From Chiridota heheva (lineage: Eukaryota; Echinodermata; Holothuroidea; Apodida; Chiridotidae): DNA of 64,000 nucleotides. Location of the stretch: contig JAIGNY010003782.1 in NCBI GenBank assembly GCA_020152595.1, positions 812,001 through 876,000 of the forward strand, read 5' to 3'. Below are positions 35,065 through 46,024 of this stretch, piece by piece (the first letter of the stretch is position 1; every line of letters begins with the position of its first letter). The notes below the pieces were generated by a model. That model was not told where the DNA came from. It did no database searches and worked only from the letters and a program-made list of their open reading frames with translations. Position numbers and translations under genes: made by a program.

Positions 35065-35403
35065 CTAGAAAAGAGAGCAAGAAGGAAGGAAAAAATATAC
35101 TTAAACAAAAATGAAAATCAGAAGTAAATGATTGTGAAATTACTTATGGGTGCAAGGCAGTCTTGGCAATGGGTAGCATCAATTTAGAACTATATACCCT
35201 ACAAAGTAGCAACCATTGATATAAAAAATACAAATAGGGCAAATTTATCCATGTAACTAAGTTTGAATTTCCAATTCAAAAGCTATCAGAAATTTAAGCA
35301 GAAGTTCCACAAGTGATCATACAGTTATACAGTGGACAGTGATTCCCCCTCTAGTGCCTTTCTTGAACTCCCCCTCCCCATCAATCATCCTCAGATAACC
35401 TAC

Positions 35404-35615
35404 CTCTTCAAGTGAAGTATCAGATATGCCAAAGTTGGCAATGTGAAGCTTTGAGGCGCTATCCTCAAGTTCCTTGAACAGCGTCTCAAAACCTTTGATG
35501 GCTCCAAACGGGAGGAGGTAAGACAACTCCTGACCTAGATTTTCACACAATGAGGCCCCTGGGATGAACCGCTGAATGAAGTCTGTAACGATTGGTTCAC
35601 TGCAGTATCCCATAT
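35404..35615 (-). CDS. ABCA2-like: ABCA exon l: regulatory domain after NBD1
   Basis: Acceptor gtttgctctag at 35616, donor GAAGAG|GTAGGT at 35403; 212 bp, phase 1 in, 0 out. It encodes CSEPIVTDFIQRFIPGASLC, ENLGQELSYLLPFGA and LHIANFGISDTSLEE. This matches the ABCA regulatory domain pattern (xFIRKHV...GHELTYVLPYEA...SSYGISETTLEE) that packs against NBD1. Confidence 0.93.
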
Positions 35616-36640
35616 CTAGAGCAAACAGACAACATATTCATGTGCAAGGTTAAATAGTGCGAATGAGGAGCCTTTGGAACCTCGGCGGAAACAAATCAAT
35701 CGTAAAATGAAAAAATTAAAATGTGAAAAATTGGTTCTGCAAACATGAATTACATTCCATTTTGGAAGGCTAAAAAGCATGAAAAACTTCAAATTTCCCG
35801 GGAGGTTTGCCCCATCAATTGAACCCTCACAAAGAGTTTTACTCCTTGACCCCACCGTTAAGCGCTCCCCTGGACCCCACGCCGCTAATGCGGGCATGTT
35901 GCTACACAAACAACTAATGGGAACAGCCGTCATTATTTCTTTATGATTGTAGGAACAGTTGCAAGGTATCACAACCATGTGCATTGGCTCATTAGAGGTC
36001 TATGCACATGTATCAAGTTCTATATTGGTTGAAAGAGTATTTAATTAAAATCTCAGCAGATCAGCTTTTGAATTTTGAAGAAAAAAAACACTTGATGTAT
36101 TTCTTTACATTTCTTTCCTAAATCTTAGTCACTGAAAATTATGGGAAAGTTTATTCCTGCTAGAAATTGATTGGGGATATGGTGAAGAATGTTTTGGTCA
36201 GAATTTGCTGCACCACTTTAAAGAATTATAAAAGACATTTTAAAAATCTAAAGATTTACAACGGAAAATACTAAGGTTGCCCTAAATACATCACAAAATG
36301 TGTATAAAATTACAAATTGATGTCTTATATTTGAAACTGCTGTAAAATTGTCATTTTTAACTACTTTGGTGAAACCTTTTGCTACTATGATGGTTTTTTT
36401 ATAGATTTGAAAGCAATCTAGCTAATGTTACATCTTCACGTCCACATACTTTTAGTGTAACAGCGCCATCAAAAATATGCAATAAAGCTACAAATAAAAG
36501 TTCATGTGCATCCATGTATGCTTTCCAGGAAAGGTGTAAAAACATTCCTTCTTTCTTCTTCTCTATTTTTTTTTTTTCACTTACTGATCTCTATGATAAA
36601 ATCAACCAGACATTGCAAATGATACAAATCCCCTCACCGC
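35616..36640. other. Intron with an interspersed repeat (36035-36440)
   Basis: From ATTAAAATCTCAGCAGATCAG to CTAGCTAATGTTACATCT the sequence parallels 60940-61610 in order (TTAGTCACTGAAAAT, TTACAACGGAAAATACTAAGG, GCTACTATGATGG). Otherwise nothing is recognised. Confidence 0.65.
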
Positions 36641-37500
36641 TAATAACATGCTTTCCAGCCTGTCACACCTGCCATCCCAGTCTCATGTTGCACATGCCAT
36701 ACCATACTACTTCCCTCCCTACTGGATATCATACATAAAAATCCAGATTCCACCACATGACCCATACTTCATCACACCTACAATCAAGATGACATCCTAT
36801 CATATGACTTGTCCCATATACCATGCCACCCTGTCCCATATGCCATCACTCCCTGTACCATGCGCCGTACCACCCCACCATGTCCCACATGCTATCCAGC
36901 CTTGTACCAAGTGCCATCCCACTCTGTCCTACAGGCCATTCCATGCTATCCCACCCTCTTCCACATCATGTCATTCTGAAATCCAGGTGACTTCCATTAC
37001 ATGCCATCCTTTCCCACATGCAATGCCACTGTCCCACATGACATCCAACCCTGTGCCCATGTCATGACATCCTGTCCCACATTACTTGGGACCCTGTTCC
37101 ACATGCCAACCTATCCCACATGCCACCCAGTCCCACATGCCTTCCCACCCTGTCCCATATTTCATCCCATCCTGTTCCCCATGCCATCCCACCTACATCC
37201 CAATTCCTACATCTACCTATCATTCTACCATCTTCCACCCAACATTCTTTCCTCTAACTCCCATCCCTTACTTCTATCAACTCAACATGCCCCATTCACC
37301 TACCATCCCCCTTCACCTGCCATCCCCCTGTTCATCTAATCCTCCATTCACCACCTACCATCCTCTATTCCCCAACATACCCCATTCACCTACCATCCCT
37401 CATTCACCTAACATCCCTATTCACCTAACATCCCCCATTCAGCTACTACCCCAACCCACCTTTTGCCATCCACTCATCTACCAAATATACTCTTAACCAA
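36641..37500. repeat. CCATCCCACCCTGTCCCACATG low-complexity array
   Basis: Degenerate pyrimidine-rich units of CACATGCCATCCCACCC, grading into CACCTACCATCCCC. It resembles the array at 56.64-57.72 kb. All frames here are artefacts. Confidence 0.9.
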
Positions 37501-37945
37501 CTCATCATTCCAACCTTCACTGTAACCTCCCTGATCTATTATGTGTCCACTCTATTCAAGCGAAGATATTTTGCCTTTTTGGTATTCCTTCCCAAGACAC
37601 TTCATTATAAATTCCATTCAGTCGTCATATCTATTATTCAACTTTTTTTCATCCCAGAACAAATCCTTTAATCTGCAAATGTTGTGTGCTGCGTGCAAAG
37701 TTTAATAAATTGGGGTGCTAATGACGATGTAGAGCAAAGCTAGTACCCTGGATCCTTTTTTATCTGAAGCATGTCAGTAATGTATGCAGGTGTTTGTTTA
37801 TGAGTGGATTTGCACACAAGGGCAAGGACTTTCAAAACCAAGTCGTTGCTGAAGTGAAGATTGATGAGATCAGCTGTTACTGGGTCACATTTACACCATG
37901 AACATAATTAACCGCTAAACAACTCCCTCAAAGATTGTACAAAAA
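37501..37945. other. Intron stretch, nothing recognised
   Basis: Unique AT-rich sequence between the CCATCCC array and non-LTR copy 6. Confidence 0.4.
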
Positions 37946-38176
37946 GTTTGTTTGTTTGTTTGATGAGGGCTTAACGGCACCACGACAACGAAGGTCAAAT
38001 TGTGCCTGAGAGGTCAGATCATTCTAGAGGTAGGAAGGAAAGGAAACAGGGGGAGAATGAGAGATATTCATGTACAAACGGTCAGAAAGCTGTGATTGAG
38101 AGGGAAGGTACATGGTTGAAACAAAAACAAAGTAGAGAGGGGGTAGAAGAGGAAAATTAAATATGGTTGTAGAGGG
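37946..38176 (-). mobile_element. Non-LTR 3' end (copy 6), next to exon k donor
   Basis: (GTTT)n, TGATGAGGGCTTAACGGCAC, and on to GGTTGTAGAGGGAA, then unique sequence. The truncated 5' end lies about 29 bp downstream of the exon k donor, in the same orientation. Confidence 0.87.
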
Positions 38177-38205
38177 AAAGCAACAGAATAATCGATGGTA
38201 GGTAC

Positions 38206-38260
38206 CTTGTATTCCATACTCAATGTTGCTATAAGGGGTGGCTCCAACAGCATCAGCAAT
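38206..38260 (-). CDS. ABCA2-like: ABCA exon k: short post-NBD1 linker exon
   Basis: Acceptor ctaattgtgcag at 38261, donor CAAG|GTACCT at 38205; 55 bp, phase 0 in, 1 out. It encodes IADAVGATPYSNIEYGIQ. This segment is variable in the family, so the call rests on splice sites, phases and position rather than sequence match. The donor lies only about 30 bp from the 5' end of a non-LTR insertion (37946-38176). Confidence 0.7.
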
Positions 38261-38914
38261 CTGCACAATTAGAAAAGTTGCAATCAATTTGAATACATTA
38301 CATGATTATCAGATTGTTTTATTTCCGATGATGAAAGTTGTGATAATCAATCAAATAATTAGAACTACACTCAAACTGTTCTTATTATCATTTCCAAAAT
38401 TTATCATGGATAGCACAACGAGTGCTCTTTATCATTTGTTTACACAACTATAATATGCAATCAGATTTGTAAATACACAGTAACGGAGGCAAACCTCGAA
38501 AAGAACCTGAGCGTAAAGCCCAGAAAAAACAAGCCAACGAAGAGCGTTTGGACACAAATCTACGATTGGGAATACCAACGAAAACGAATTGAAGAAATCC
38601 CGACAAGGGAAAATAATTAGAACTACACTGCCCCAAACCCAAACTGCTTGAGAGAGGGCCCACCTCCACAACGGGGAGTGCCTCTTTATCATTTGTTTAG
38701 GTCTTGAGCAACGAAAAGGGGTCGAAATACCCGCCCAAGTTTCCGACAGAAGGGGTAAATACTATGATCTCTTCGCTCCGTACACCAGGTAGCGAGCACC
38801 ACCACCAAAGGTGTGACCACCGACCGAACGTGTAAAAAGCGGAGGGACTTATTATCTTGATCCAAAGCAGCTCGTGAGATGGATGTCACGGGCGTAATTT
38901 AAAGAAGCGTTTAC

Positions 38915-39465
38915 TGGTGAAAATATTGCGGACGGTAATGTTCCGCGCAGACAATCTTAATTCGCGTTTGCACGTCGTGGAACGCTGCGTAAGCCAATAG
39001 CTCTGGGACCAAGAAGAAAATAGCTGTCGTGATGCTATACTTCTTGTAAAGAAAGTCATCTGTCACCTGACCGAGCGTAGTAAACACGTGCGGTGTCACG
39101 TTATCCCATTAAAGATAAGTTCCGCTCACTGGAGCCGCCCAATGGAAGCGAAAGGATCGTAAAATCACGAGACATCCTGGGTGTGTAAAAACATCGACAC
39201 TCAGGGACCTGTCCTTCATGTCCATGATACTGGTGAAAATAACCACGGAACTTGTAACGACATCCTCAACAGGGACAGTCTTAATTGCGTTCACGTTCAC
39301 ACGAGCCGTGGAACTGCGTAGCTAATGGCTACAGGACCAAGAAGAAAAATAACTGTCAATGCTATACTTCTTGTCAAGAATGTCACCTGTCACCTGACCA
39401 CGTAGCTAGTGGGCGTATAACCGGATTAAACTGTACGATGTCACGTTAACCCGTTAAATACGGAC
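38915..39465. repeat. ~390-bp duplicated CpG-rich unit
   Basis: The text GACCAAGAAGAAAA...CTATACTTCTTGT...TGTCACCTGACC occurs at 38999-39075 and 39340-39400, within longer similar contexts (TCTTAATTCGCG / TCTTAATTGCG upstream, GATGTCACGTTA-CCC downstream). It has no frame of interest. Confidence 0.82.
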
Positions 39466-40290
39466 CCGTGTAAACACGGGCCGCGGAACCGTCAATGGAA
39501 CCCGTCCGCCCGTAACAACGGGCCGCGGAACCGCCCAATGGAACCGTCCGCCCGTAACAACGGGCCGCGGAACCGTCTGCCCGTAACAACAGGCCGCGGA
39601 ACCGTAGGGATCACGGAACCGCCCAATGGAACCGTCCGCCCGTAATAACGGGCCGCGGAACCGTATGGACCACGGAACCGCCCGCCCGTAACAACGGGCC
39701 GCGGAACTGTATGGATCCCGGAACCGTATGGATCCGCCCCCGAACCGCACAATGCCCGCATAGGGCTGCGGAACCGTCCAGATGGTCCAACGGAACCGTT
39801 GGAACCGTCCGCCCGTAACGGGCCAGCGGAACCGTATGGAACCGCCCAATGGAACCGCCCGCCCGTAAACGGGCTGCGGAACCGTATGGAACCGCCCAAT
39901 GGAACCGCCCGCCCGTAATAACGGGCCGCGGAACCGTATGGAACCGTCCAATGGAACCGTTAAGCCCGAATAACGGGCCGCGAACGGAACCGTATGGAAC
40001 CGTCCAATGGAACGTTAAGCCCGTAACGTGGCGGGAAATCAGATGGAACCGTATGGAACCGTCCAATGGAACCGTTAAGCGTAACAACGGGCCGCGGAAC
40101 CGTATGGACTCACGGAACCGTCCAATGGAACGTTCGCCCGTAATAACGGGCCGCGGAACCGTATGGACTCCGGAACCGTATGGAACCGTCCCCGACTCGC
40201 AGCAGCCAGCGTTCAACGCGTTACAGGGCTGTGGAATCGACAGGGACTGTCCAATGGAACCGTTTGGAACCGTGTTTACAACTTAGGCGT
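39466..40290. repeat. GC-rich hairpin minisatellite (GCCCGTAACAACGGGC)
   Basis: The unit is about 42-55 bp: GGAACCGTCC, GCCCGTAACAACGGGCCGCGG, AACCGCCCAAT. GCCCGT and ACGGGC are inverted around AACA, and CCGCGG is palindromic, so each unit forms a hairpin. Compensatory-looking variants (GCCCGTAATAACGGGC) keep the stem. Open frames on both strands are repeat artefacts. Confidence 0.92.
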
Positions 40291-41690
40291 TCGTTAACGC
40301 CCCTAAGAGGTTATCTCTCTCTCTCTTACCGTTACGCTCTAGCGCAACGCCTCTAAGAGCGTAACCTTCTCAGTGAATTTCTTTTATATCTGAAAAGAGA
40401 AGAACATATATCCATGCGTACCTACACAAATACGGCAAAGTAAGTATGATCTTACGGACACGCTAAAGAGAGACGAGGCCTAGCAGTCTAAACAGAACAT
40501 CAAAACTCTCTTAAACAGAAAATTCTTCACTGAAAAATAAATTTCTTAAGAGAAGAACGTATGTCCATGCGCATACAAACCTAAACACGGCAAAGTAACT
40601 ATGATCTTACGGACACGCTAAAGAGAGACGAGGCATAGCATTCTAAACAGAACAACAACACTTGCTTTAACAGAAAAAAATTTTAAACGAAAAAATTTTC
40701 TATCTGAAAAACTTTAGAAACCCGAGAAAACGCATCCAACGTAATGACCTTACTAGCGCCGGGGTAGCGTGGGAAACACCAACCACTGTGTACTTGAGGT
40801 CTGTAAAGATAAAAAGGAAAGATTATTTTCCCTGTAATTAGGTCGTCGGAGAGACCCACCCACGGTCTCTTCGACACCCCAATTTCAATCCTGAAAATTA
40901 AATATTTTATCTCAAATCTGTGTAAGAAAAATAAAAATATTCATATGCCGTTAACGTGAAAACGAAAATAAGCTCGCTAGTAACAACTGTAGCTCCCTAG
41001 AGTTGTTACAGGCGACCCACATTTACCCAGCGGTGACTATGACCCAATGCGCATGCGCCAAAATCGGAAAAGGAAATTGGCCTAATGCATACGAGAAGGT
41101 GTACTGAAATATCCTAACGTGTTAAACACTATACATAGTATAACGCTAGGGTCACCTCGAGGCGGGTGGGGCTAAGGGAGAAAAAGACTAATTCCCGGGG
41201 CGAGAGGTCCCCTAGACAGGCACAACCTGTGCTCTAGGACCTAAAACACCCACCACGAGTAGGACGCTCTCGAACTAGCCACTCGCTATGTACGAATGGA
41301 GACAAAAACCCGCTATCCTAAGTGTAGGCTACACGGGTAAAGTCGTGTAGGTCGGCCAAGAAATCTCGGACCCATGGCTATCTCACCCTTCTCTCGGAAG
41401 ACTTGAAAAGGCGAGCCAGATGAGAACGGGCAGCGTAAAACCCTTCAGGTAGAAGCTGCGAAGAGAAAAGAGTTAGAAAGGTTAATTAAAAATAAAATAA
41501 AGTGACCAGTTTTCAGCGATGTTAGTGACAACAACGCGCTGAAAAAGAGTGAGGTGGTACAGAGGTGTTATGGAGGTCAGGGCTTGGCTGGTTACTGCGT
41601 TTTTTAGGTTCGGTTAGAAGTGCGTTAGAATCAGGTTGTGTGACCAGATTGCATATTATAGCATGGAAGGTAAGGTATAACTTGAAGTAA
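40291..41690. other. CpG-rich block with ~150-bp tandem duplication
   Basis: 40390-40530 and 40545-40690 share AGAGAAGAAC, CGGCAAAGTAA-TATGATC, TTACGGACACGCTAAAGAGA and GACGAGGC. Further right the sequence is unique, CpG-rich and lacks a long frame. TAAGGGAGAAAAAGA near 41173 also occurs at 7182. It could be an unusual noncoding element or RNA gene cluster; I recognise none. Confidence 0.6.
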
Positions 41691-42129
41691 ATACTATGAT
41701 CTCTGCAGCTTAATTATTATCTTGATCCATTATTGAAATCCCAGTAAAACTTTATTAAATAAATCACAAGGTATCTCATGTCCCAATTTTCAATGCATGC
41801 AGAGGTCTTTACCTTAAACATTCCAACAGTACCATCCAATAGAAAATGGTATCCCAAAAGTTTTTCCACTGCACAATCCTTGTTATCGGATTTCAAAATG
41901 CTTAACACACCTCTGTGTGGATGGTGGCCAAACAGTGCAAAAGTGACACCCTTACATCTGAACTATCCACTGGCTCCCATACAGCAGCACATTCAATTCA
42001 AAGTTCTTGCCATAGTATGTGAAGGTTTTCACAAGCAGGCACCCCCCCCACCCACCTCCCACCCCACAATTACATTTCTGATTTATTTATAGGTCTTCTG
42101 AAATTTTCAGCTCAAATTATTGAACCCAG

Positions 42130-43068
42130 ACTCATCATGTATCAACTGCTAGGGAAATTTTCCCTTTCTTACCCAACCAATCAGCAGCATTTACTGGTGA
42201 ACATATTGTCAGCTAATTTGCATACGCATATTACCTTCAAATGTAACGCACATATCGTCCCTCTTTCCACATACTGACAATATCTTATTTTTGGAAACGA
42301 AAATTGGCGCAAAATACTGAATCATCATTTCCGCATACTGACGAATATCTTTGAAGCTTCATGAAATAAGATTTTGCTTAAAATGTCTTTATTGTAAGTA
42401 CAATTGTCAAAAGATTGGCATTTTCTCTTTCCAATAATATACAAAGCTAACATTTAACAACTTTTATTTCATCAAGCTGCAAAATTTTCCAAACATTCGT
42501 CAGTATGCAGAATTAAAAAATTCCGTTTTGACATTCGTCACTACACAAATGACATTCGTCATTACGCGAAGAGAAGCATGACTTGTCCTTCTCCTTCCTT
42601 AAAAATTTGTTCCAGCAAATCATAACCACAAACTTACTGTAGCAAATAGTGAGACCACTTTATCTTAATTAGAATAACCACACAATAAGGACTTCATCCA
42701 TTGCTAATATGATACTCAGCACCAACTTCCACAACAACTAAGGTTTTCAGGATAAAGAAAATAAAGAGGAAAAATCTGACCCGGCCTGGATATGTATCAG
42801 GTCGGGTCTGACTGTTTGAAACTTTAAGAAGCAGAACAACTAATGGGACGATATGAGCTTTAAAAGCATTTTTTTTTGCCTTATACGCTTGGTCCCATAC
42901 CATGCATTACTTGTGCAGATGACCAAGATTCCCAGTATTTGACTGGCCGATAACATTCCCGCAGTTTATGATTGGTCCGTTATCTACATGTGAATTTCGG
43001 CCATGTGACATTATTCAAATCAGTTTTCTGAAATTGCCGATTCTTATTTGAAAAGGACTATAAATGCA
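42130..43068. mobile_element. Diverged copy of the TATAGACCTTTT TIR element with an internal insert
   Basis: CCAACCAATCAGCAGCATTT, CGCTTGGTCCCATACC, TGATTGGTCCGTTATC and the end TTGAAAAGGACTATA correspond in order to 32215-32575. About 600 bp (42255-42880) are additional; they contain four ACTGACGAAT/CATTCGTCA motifs. No ORF. Confidence 0.7.
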
Positions 43069-43074
43069 TTAATT

Positions 43075-43300
43075 AGTTGATTGAAGGAGTACTAGACCAC
43101 AACGTGAGGGGGTATATTTGTTTGAATACTTATCCAGCATGCAACGGTACAGCAATTTTCTTGCTTAATATGAATATTCAAGTGACCTCTGCCCTCACGT
43201 CGTCTATGGGCTATCAAGGCATGAAGTTTATCAATCTGTTGTGGATAATAAATTTGTGAAATTCACAAAAACAATCGCCCTCAAATTTCGGTCGAGTGCT
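43075..43300. repeat. Interspersed repeat shared with 61.03-61.25 kb
   Basis: AATATGAATATTCAAGTGACC, TGCCCTCACGTCGTCTATGG and GGCATGAAGTTTATCAATCT match 61115-61185. It ends about 60 bp from the donor side of exon j. Confidence 0.8.
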
Positions 43301-43361
43301 CCGTTAACACTGAAATCAATCCTCATACTATCAACCAATCAAACAGAAGCAGAGTTCTTAC

Positions 43362-43546
43362 ATTTCTTCTGAGTTCCATGCTTGTAGTTGCTTTGGTAAG
43401 CACCAGGTAGTAACCATGACCATATCTACCCTTCAAAAAGAGGGACGATCCACAACATTGCACTTTGCCATTGGCGATGATTGCGATACGATCTCCGAGA
43501 ATGTCTGCTTCATCCATGTGGTGGGTGGACATGATAATTGTACGAC
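43362..43546 (-). CDS. ABCA2-like: ABCA exon j: NBD1 H-loop and end of the ATPase fold
   Basis: Acceptor atcgcttttcag at 43547, donor AAT|GTAAGA at 43361; 185 bp, phase 1 in, 0 out. It encodes [19 protein letters not shown], where the H-loop histidine is in STHHMDEAD, then [20 protein letters not shown] and [10 protein letters not shown]. It ends in SMELRRN, in the variable region before the regulatory domain. Confidence 0.95.
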
Positions 43547-43904
43547 CTGAAAAGCGATACAAATAATTTTAGATTTATTTTTTTGGTTGTTGAAAATTCA
43601 TGCAAAAGAAGTACTAAATTATTGACCCCTGAAAGCTTCCCCTTCTGAAAAGTCACCTTTCCACCACAACCTGTTCCTGGGAAGAAACTATTTTCTTCCA
43701 ATTCACTGTGGGCGGTACTGTATTAGGGATTAGCCACACCCCACCACCCAAAAAAAGTGTCATAGCCCCCAAAATTTTGTCAAAGCCAAAAATATACTTC
43801 ACTGACATATTAAATGAGTCATATACAGACTGACAAAGATGTTGGCATTTTTTATTCGTATTAACTGAATAATCATTCATTTTTGACTGATACTGTTCCA
43901 ATTA

Positions 43905-44070
43905 GCACCAAAAATGTTCAACTTGGGACCAAACATCTTCAATTTGAGACCAAACTTCTTCACTTTTTTACCAAACATCTTCATGTTTGGACCAAAAATC
44001 ATCAATTTTAGAACAAACATCATCAATTTTGGACAAAATTTACAATTTGGAGCCAAAAATATTCAAGATA
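43905..44070. repeat. ~24-bp degenerate tandem repeat
   Basis: Units of ACCAAACATCTTCAATTTGG with many substitutions, about seven copies, ending at the non-LTR fragment at 44.1 kb. Confidence 0.85.
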
Positions 44071-44102
44071 GACATGCCCCTGAACTTGATATTCTCATTC
44101 TG

Positions 44103-45125
44103 TTGAAGGTTGTACAGGGGGCAAGCAAGGAGAACGTGATGGACTGTGAGGGTGCAATGGCAATTGTTGCAGAGGGGTTGGGGGGAGCCAATAAGGAGGT
44201 GGGAGTGAGTGCGGAGGGTGTGACCTATTCTAAGACGGGTAATATGAACGTTGTCGACACAAGAGAGGTTGTTGATGGTGGATTTGATCGGAATGGTGGG
44301 CTGTGTTTAGTGTGGAGAGAAGAAAGAAATTGCTTCCTGGCCTCTGGGTAAGTGATGTTGGGATTAAGGGTTTTTAGTTTATTTATTTGCTTTTCCTGAA
44401 GCCAGGTGGGGCAGTCTTTTGAGAAGGAGGGATGGTTAGCTGGATGAGTACCGTCGCAATTGGTGCAGTCGCAATTGGTGCAGAGTGGGGTGCTGGTGCA
44501 TGTGTTGTCATAGTCCAGGGCTCCACAGTTGCCACAGCGCGCTAGGATGCGGCAGGAGTTTTTACCATGGCCATACCTCTGGCACTTATGACAACGGAGG
44601 GAGTTAGGAATATAAGGGGTGACTGGAATTCTCAGGTAGCCAGCAGTGATGTGGGAGGGGAGAGTTGGTATGGAAAACTTCAGGAAGATTGTATTGGTAG
44701 GTGTTTCGGCACCGTCTTTCTTGAGGACGAGACAACAGGCTTCAGTAACGTGTTGATTGGTAAGTTCCTCTACAAGGTCTTCATCTGTCAGGTAGGCTAG
44801 GACTCTGTATCTGACTACACCTTTGCTGGAACATAGGGAACAGTGAGGGTGACTGTAACATCAATACCGGTATTGGCTAGGGTTTTGGTGGTGAGGAGGG
44901 TGGTTGCTTGAGTGTCTCTGGTGCAGTGCACCAGGAAATCGCTGGATTTGAGGGTGGAGACCTTGGGGAGGGTACCGACAAGGCCTTGGAGAACTTTGTA
45001 AATTAGAAAAGGGAAAACTTAAAATACTATCTTGTTTATTGGTGGCCTGTATTATTATAATTTTGGGGATTGGGGCTGAATAATGGTCAATGGAGGGAGC
45101 AGCTAGGTGGGTCATGGGGAGGGGG
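44103..45125 (-). mobile_element. Non-LTR fragment: RNase H piece joined to ORF1 with zinc knuckle (copy 7)
   Basis: The left 200 bp match the RNase H region of copy 3. From about 44305 the minus strand encodes ORF1: IIIQATNKQDS near 45050, ESYLRIPVTPYIPNSL-like text and an intact CCHC box CHKCQRYGHGKNSC near 44590, then further Cys pairs (CGNC, CTNC). These are gag-like RNA-binding motifs of I-type elements. EN and RT are missing and the 3' UTR is absent. Confidence 0.82.
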
Positions 45126-45129
45126 AAAT

Positions 45130-45405
45130 AGATTGATATTTTGATTGGATTAAAATGATATTTGAATTGGATTGAATTGATAATATTTTGATTGGATTGA
45201 AATGATAATATTTTGATTGAATTGAATTAAATGATATTTTGAATGGATTGAATTGATAATATTTGGATTGGATTGATAATATTTGGATTGGATTGAGTTG
45301 ATAATATTTGGATTGGAATTAATGCATTGGATTGAATGCATTGGATTGAATCGAATTGGAGAATTGGACTGAATTGAATTGGATCAGATCAAATCGAATT
45401 GAATT
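45130..45405. repeat. TTGGATTGAATTGATAATATTT tandem repeat
   Basis: Units of 18-32 bp, about 10 copies, ending seven bases before the donor of exon i (45411), so the splice donor is directly bordered by simple repeat. Confidence 0.93.
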
Positions 45406-45411
45406 ATTTAC

Positions 45412-45549
45412 CTTTCCTATACTTGTTGAGCAGGTCCCAGATTTCTCTTCTAGAGTAAGGGTCCACCCCAGCAGTGGGCTCATCAAGGATGACACACTTG
45501 GCTCCTCCAAGGAATGCAATTGCAATGGACAGCTTCCTCTTCATACCAC
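45412..45549 (-). CDS. ABCA2-like: ABCA exon i: NBD1 signature and Walker B
   Basis: Acceptor tattattacag at 45550, donor AAAG|GTAAAT at 45411; 138 bp. It completes the ABC signature [10 protein letters not shown] and encodes Walker B ([17 protein letters not shown]) with the catalytic glutamate and D-loop, then [10 protein letters not shown]. All catalytic residues are present. GGMKRKLS is the ABCA2-type form (ABCA1 has GGMQRKLS). Confidence 0.96.
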
Positions 45550-46020
45550 CTGTAATAATAATATATAAAAAACTTATACAAAACGCAAAATTAAAAATGC
45601 AAAATTGAATACATAAAATAATTACAGCTGTCTGAATGACAGCATGCTAGACTATCGAAGCTGCAGGGGGAGTGCGCTATTTAAAGAAAGTTAAGCAGTT
45701 ACTTATCCTGTAACTTCCAGTGAGAGAAATTCTGATAACAATTTAAGCTTTAAGAAAATCCACTTACAGTATATAATTCTTTATTTTCATTTTTGGTTCA
45801 AATGGTATCAGCCTCAAGAACCTATGCAGTGGTGTTGGTGTGTGTATGTGGGTGTTGGTGTGTATGTGCGGGTGTGACACTTTGCTTATAAACATGATAT
45901 CTCATTTATTAACTTTTGAATAATGCTTATTTATCAAATGATGACATACATCTAATAGGCACTGCAATTACTGTAGCAAAGTATGAAATGTCAATAGTTT
46001 GATGAATTCCACCTGAAAGT
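45550..46020. other. Intron stretch with GTGTGTATGTGGGTGTTGGTG
   Basis: Short GT-rich tract at 45835-45880; otherwise nothing is recognised. Confidence 0.5.
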
Positions 46021-46024
46021 CTTT

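Larger units (their letters stand above)
38349..41735. other. CpG-rich mosaic insert in the intron between exons j and k
   Basis: Base composition changes sharply: dense CpG and balanced GC, unlike the AT-rich rest. Short pieces of host sequence recur inside it: AATTAGAACTACACT at 38356 and 38616, CTCTTTATCATTTGTTTA at 38422 and 38681, TAAATACTATGATCTCT at 38755 and 41691, ATTATCTTGATCCA at 38850 and 41714. Between them lie blocks with no recognisable protein or LTR. The interior includes a ~390-bp duplicated unit, a hairpin-rich minisatellite and a ~150-bp duplicated unit, listed separately. Confidence 0.75.

Noticed and set aside
39454-40286. Arg/Pro/Gly-rich frames of up to 201 codons, resembling a structural protein
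   Set aside because: They lie on both strands of the GC-rich hairpin minisatellite and show only the repeat period.
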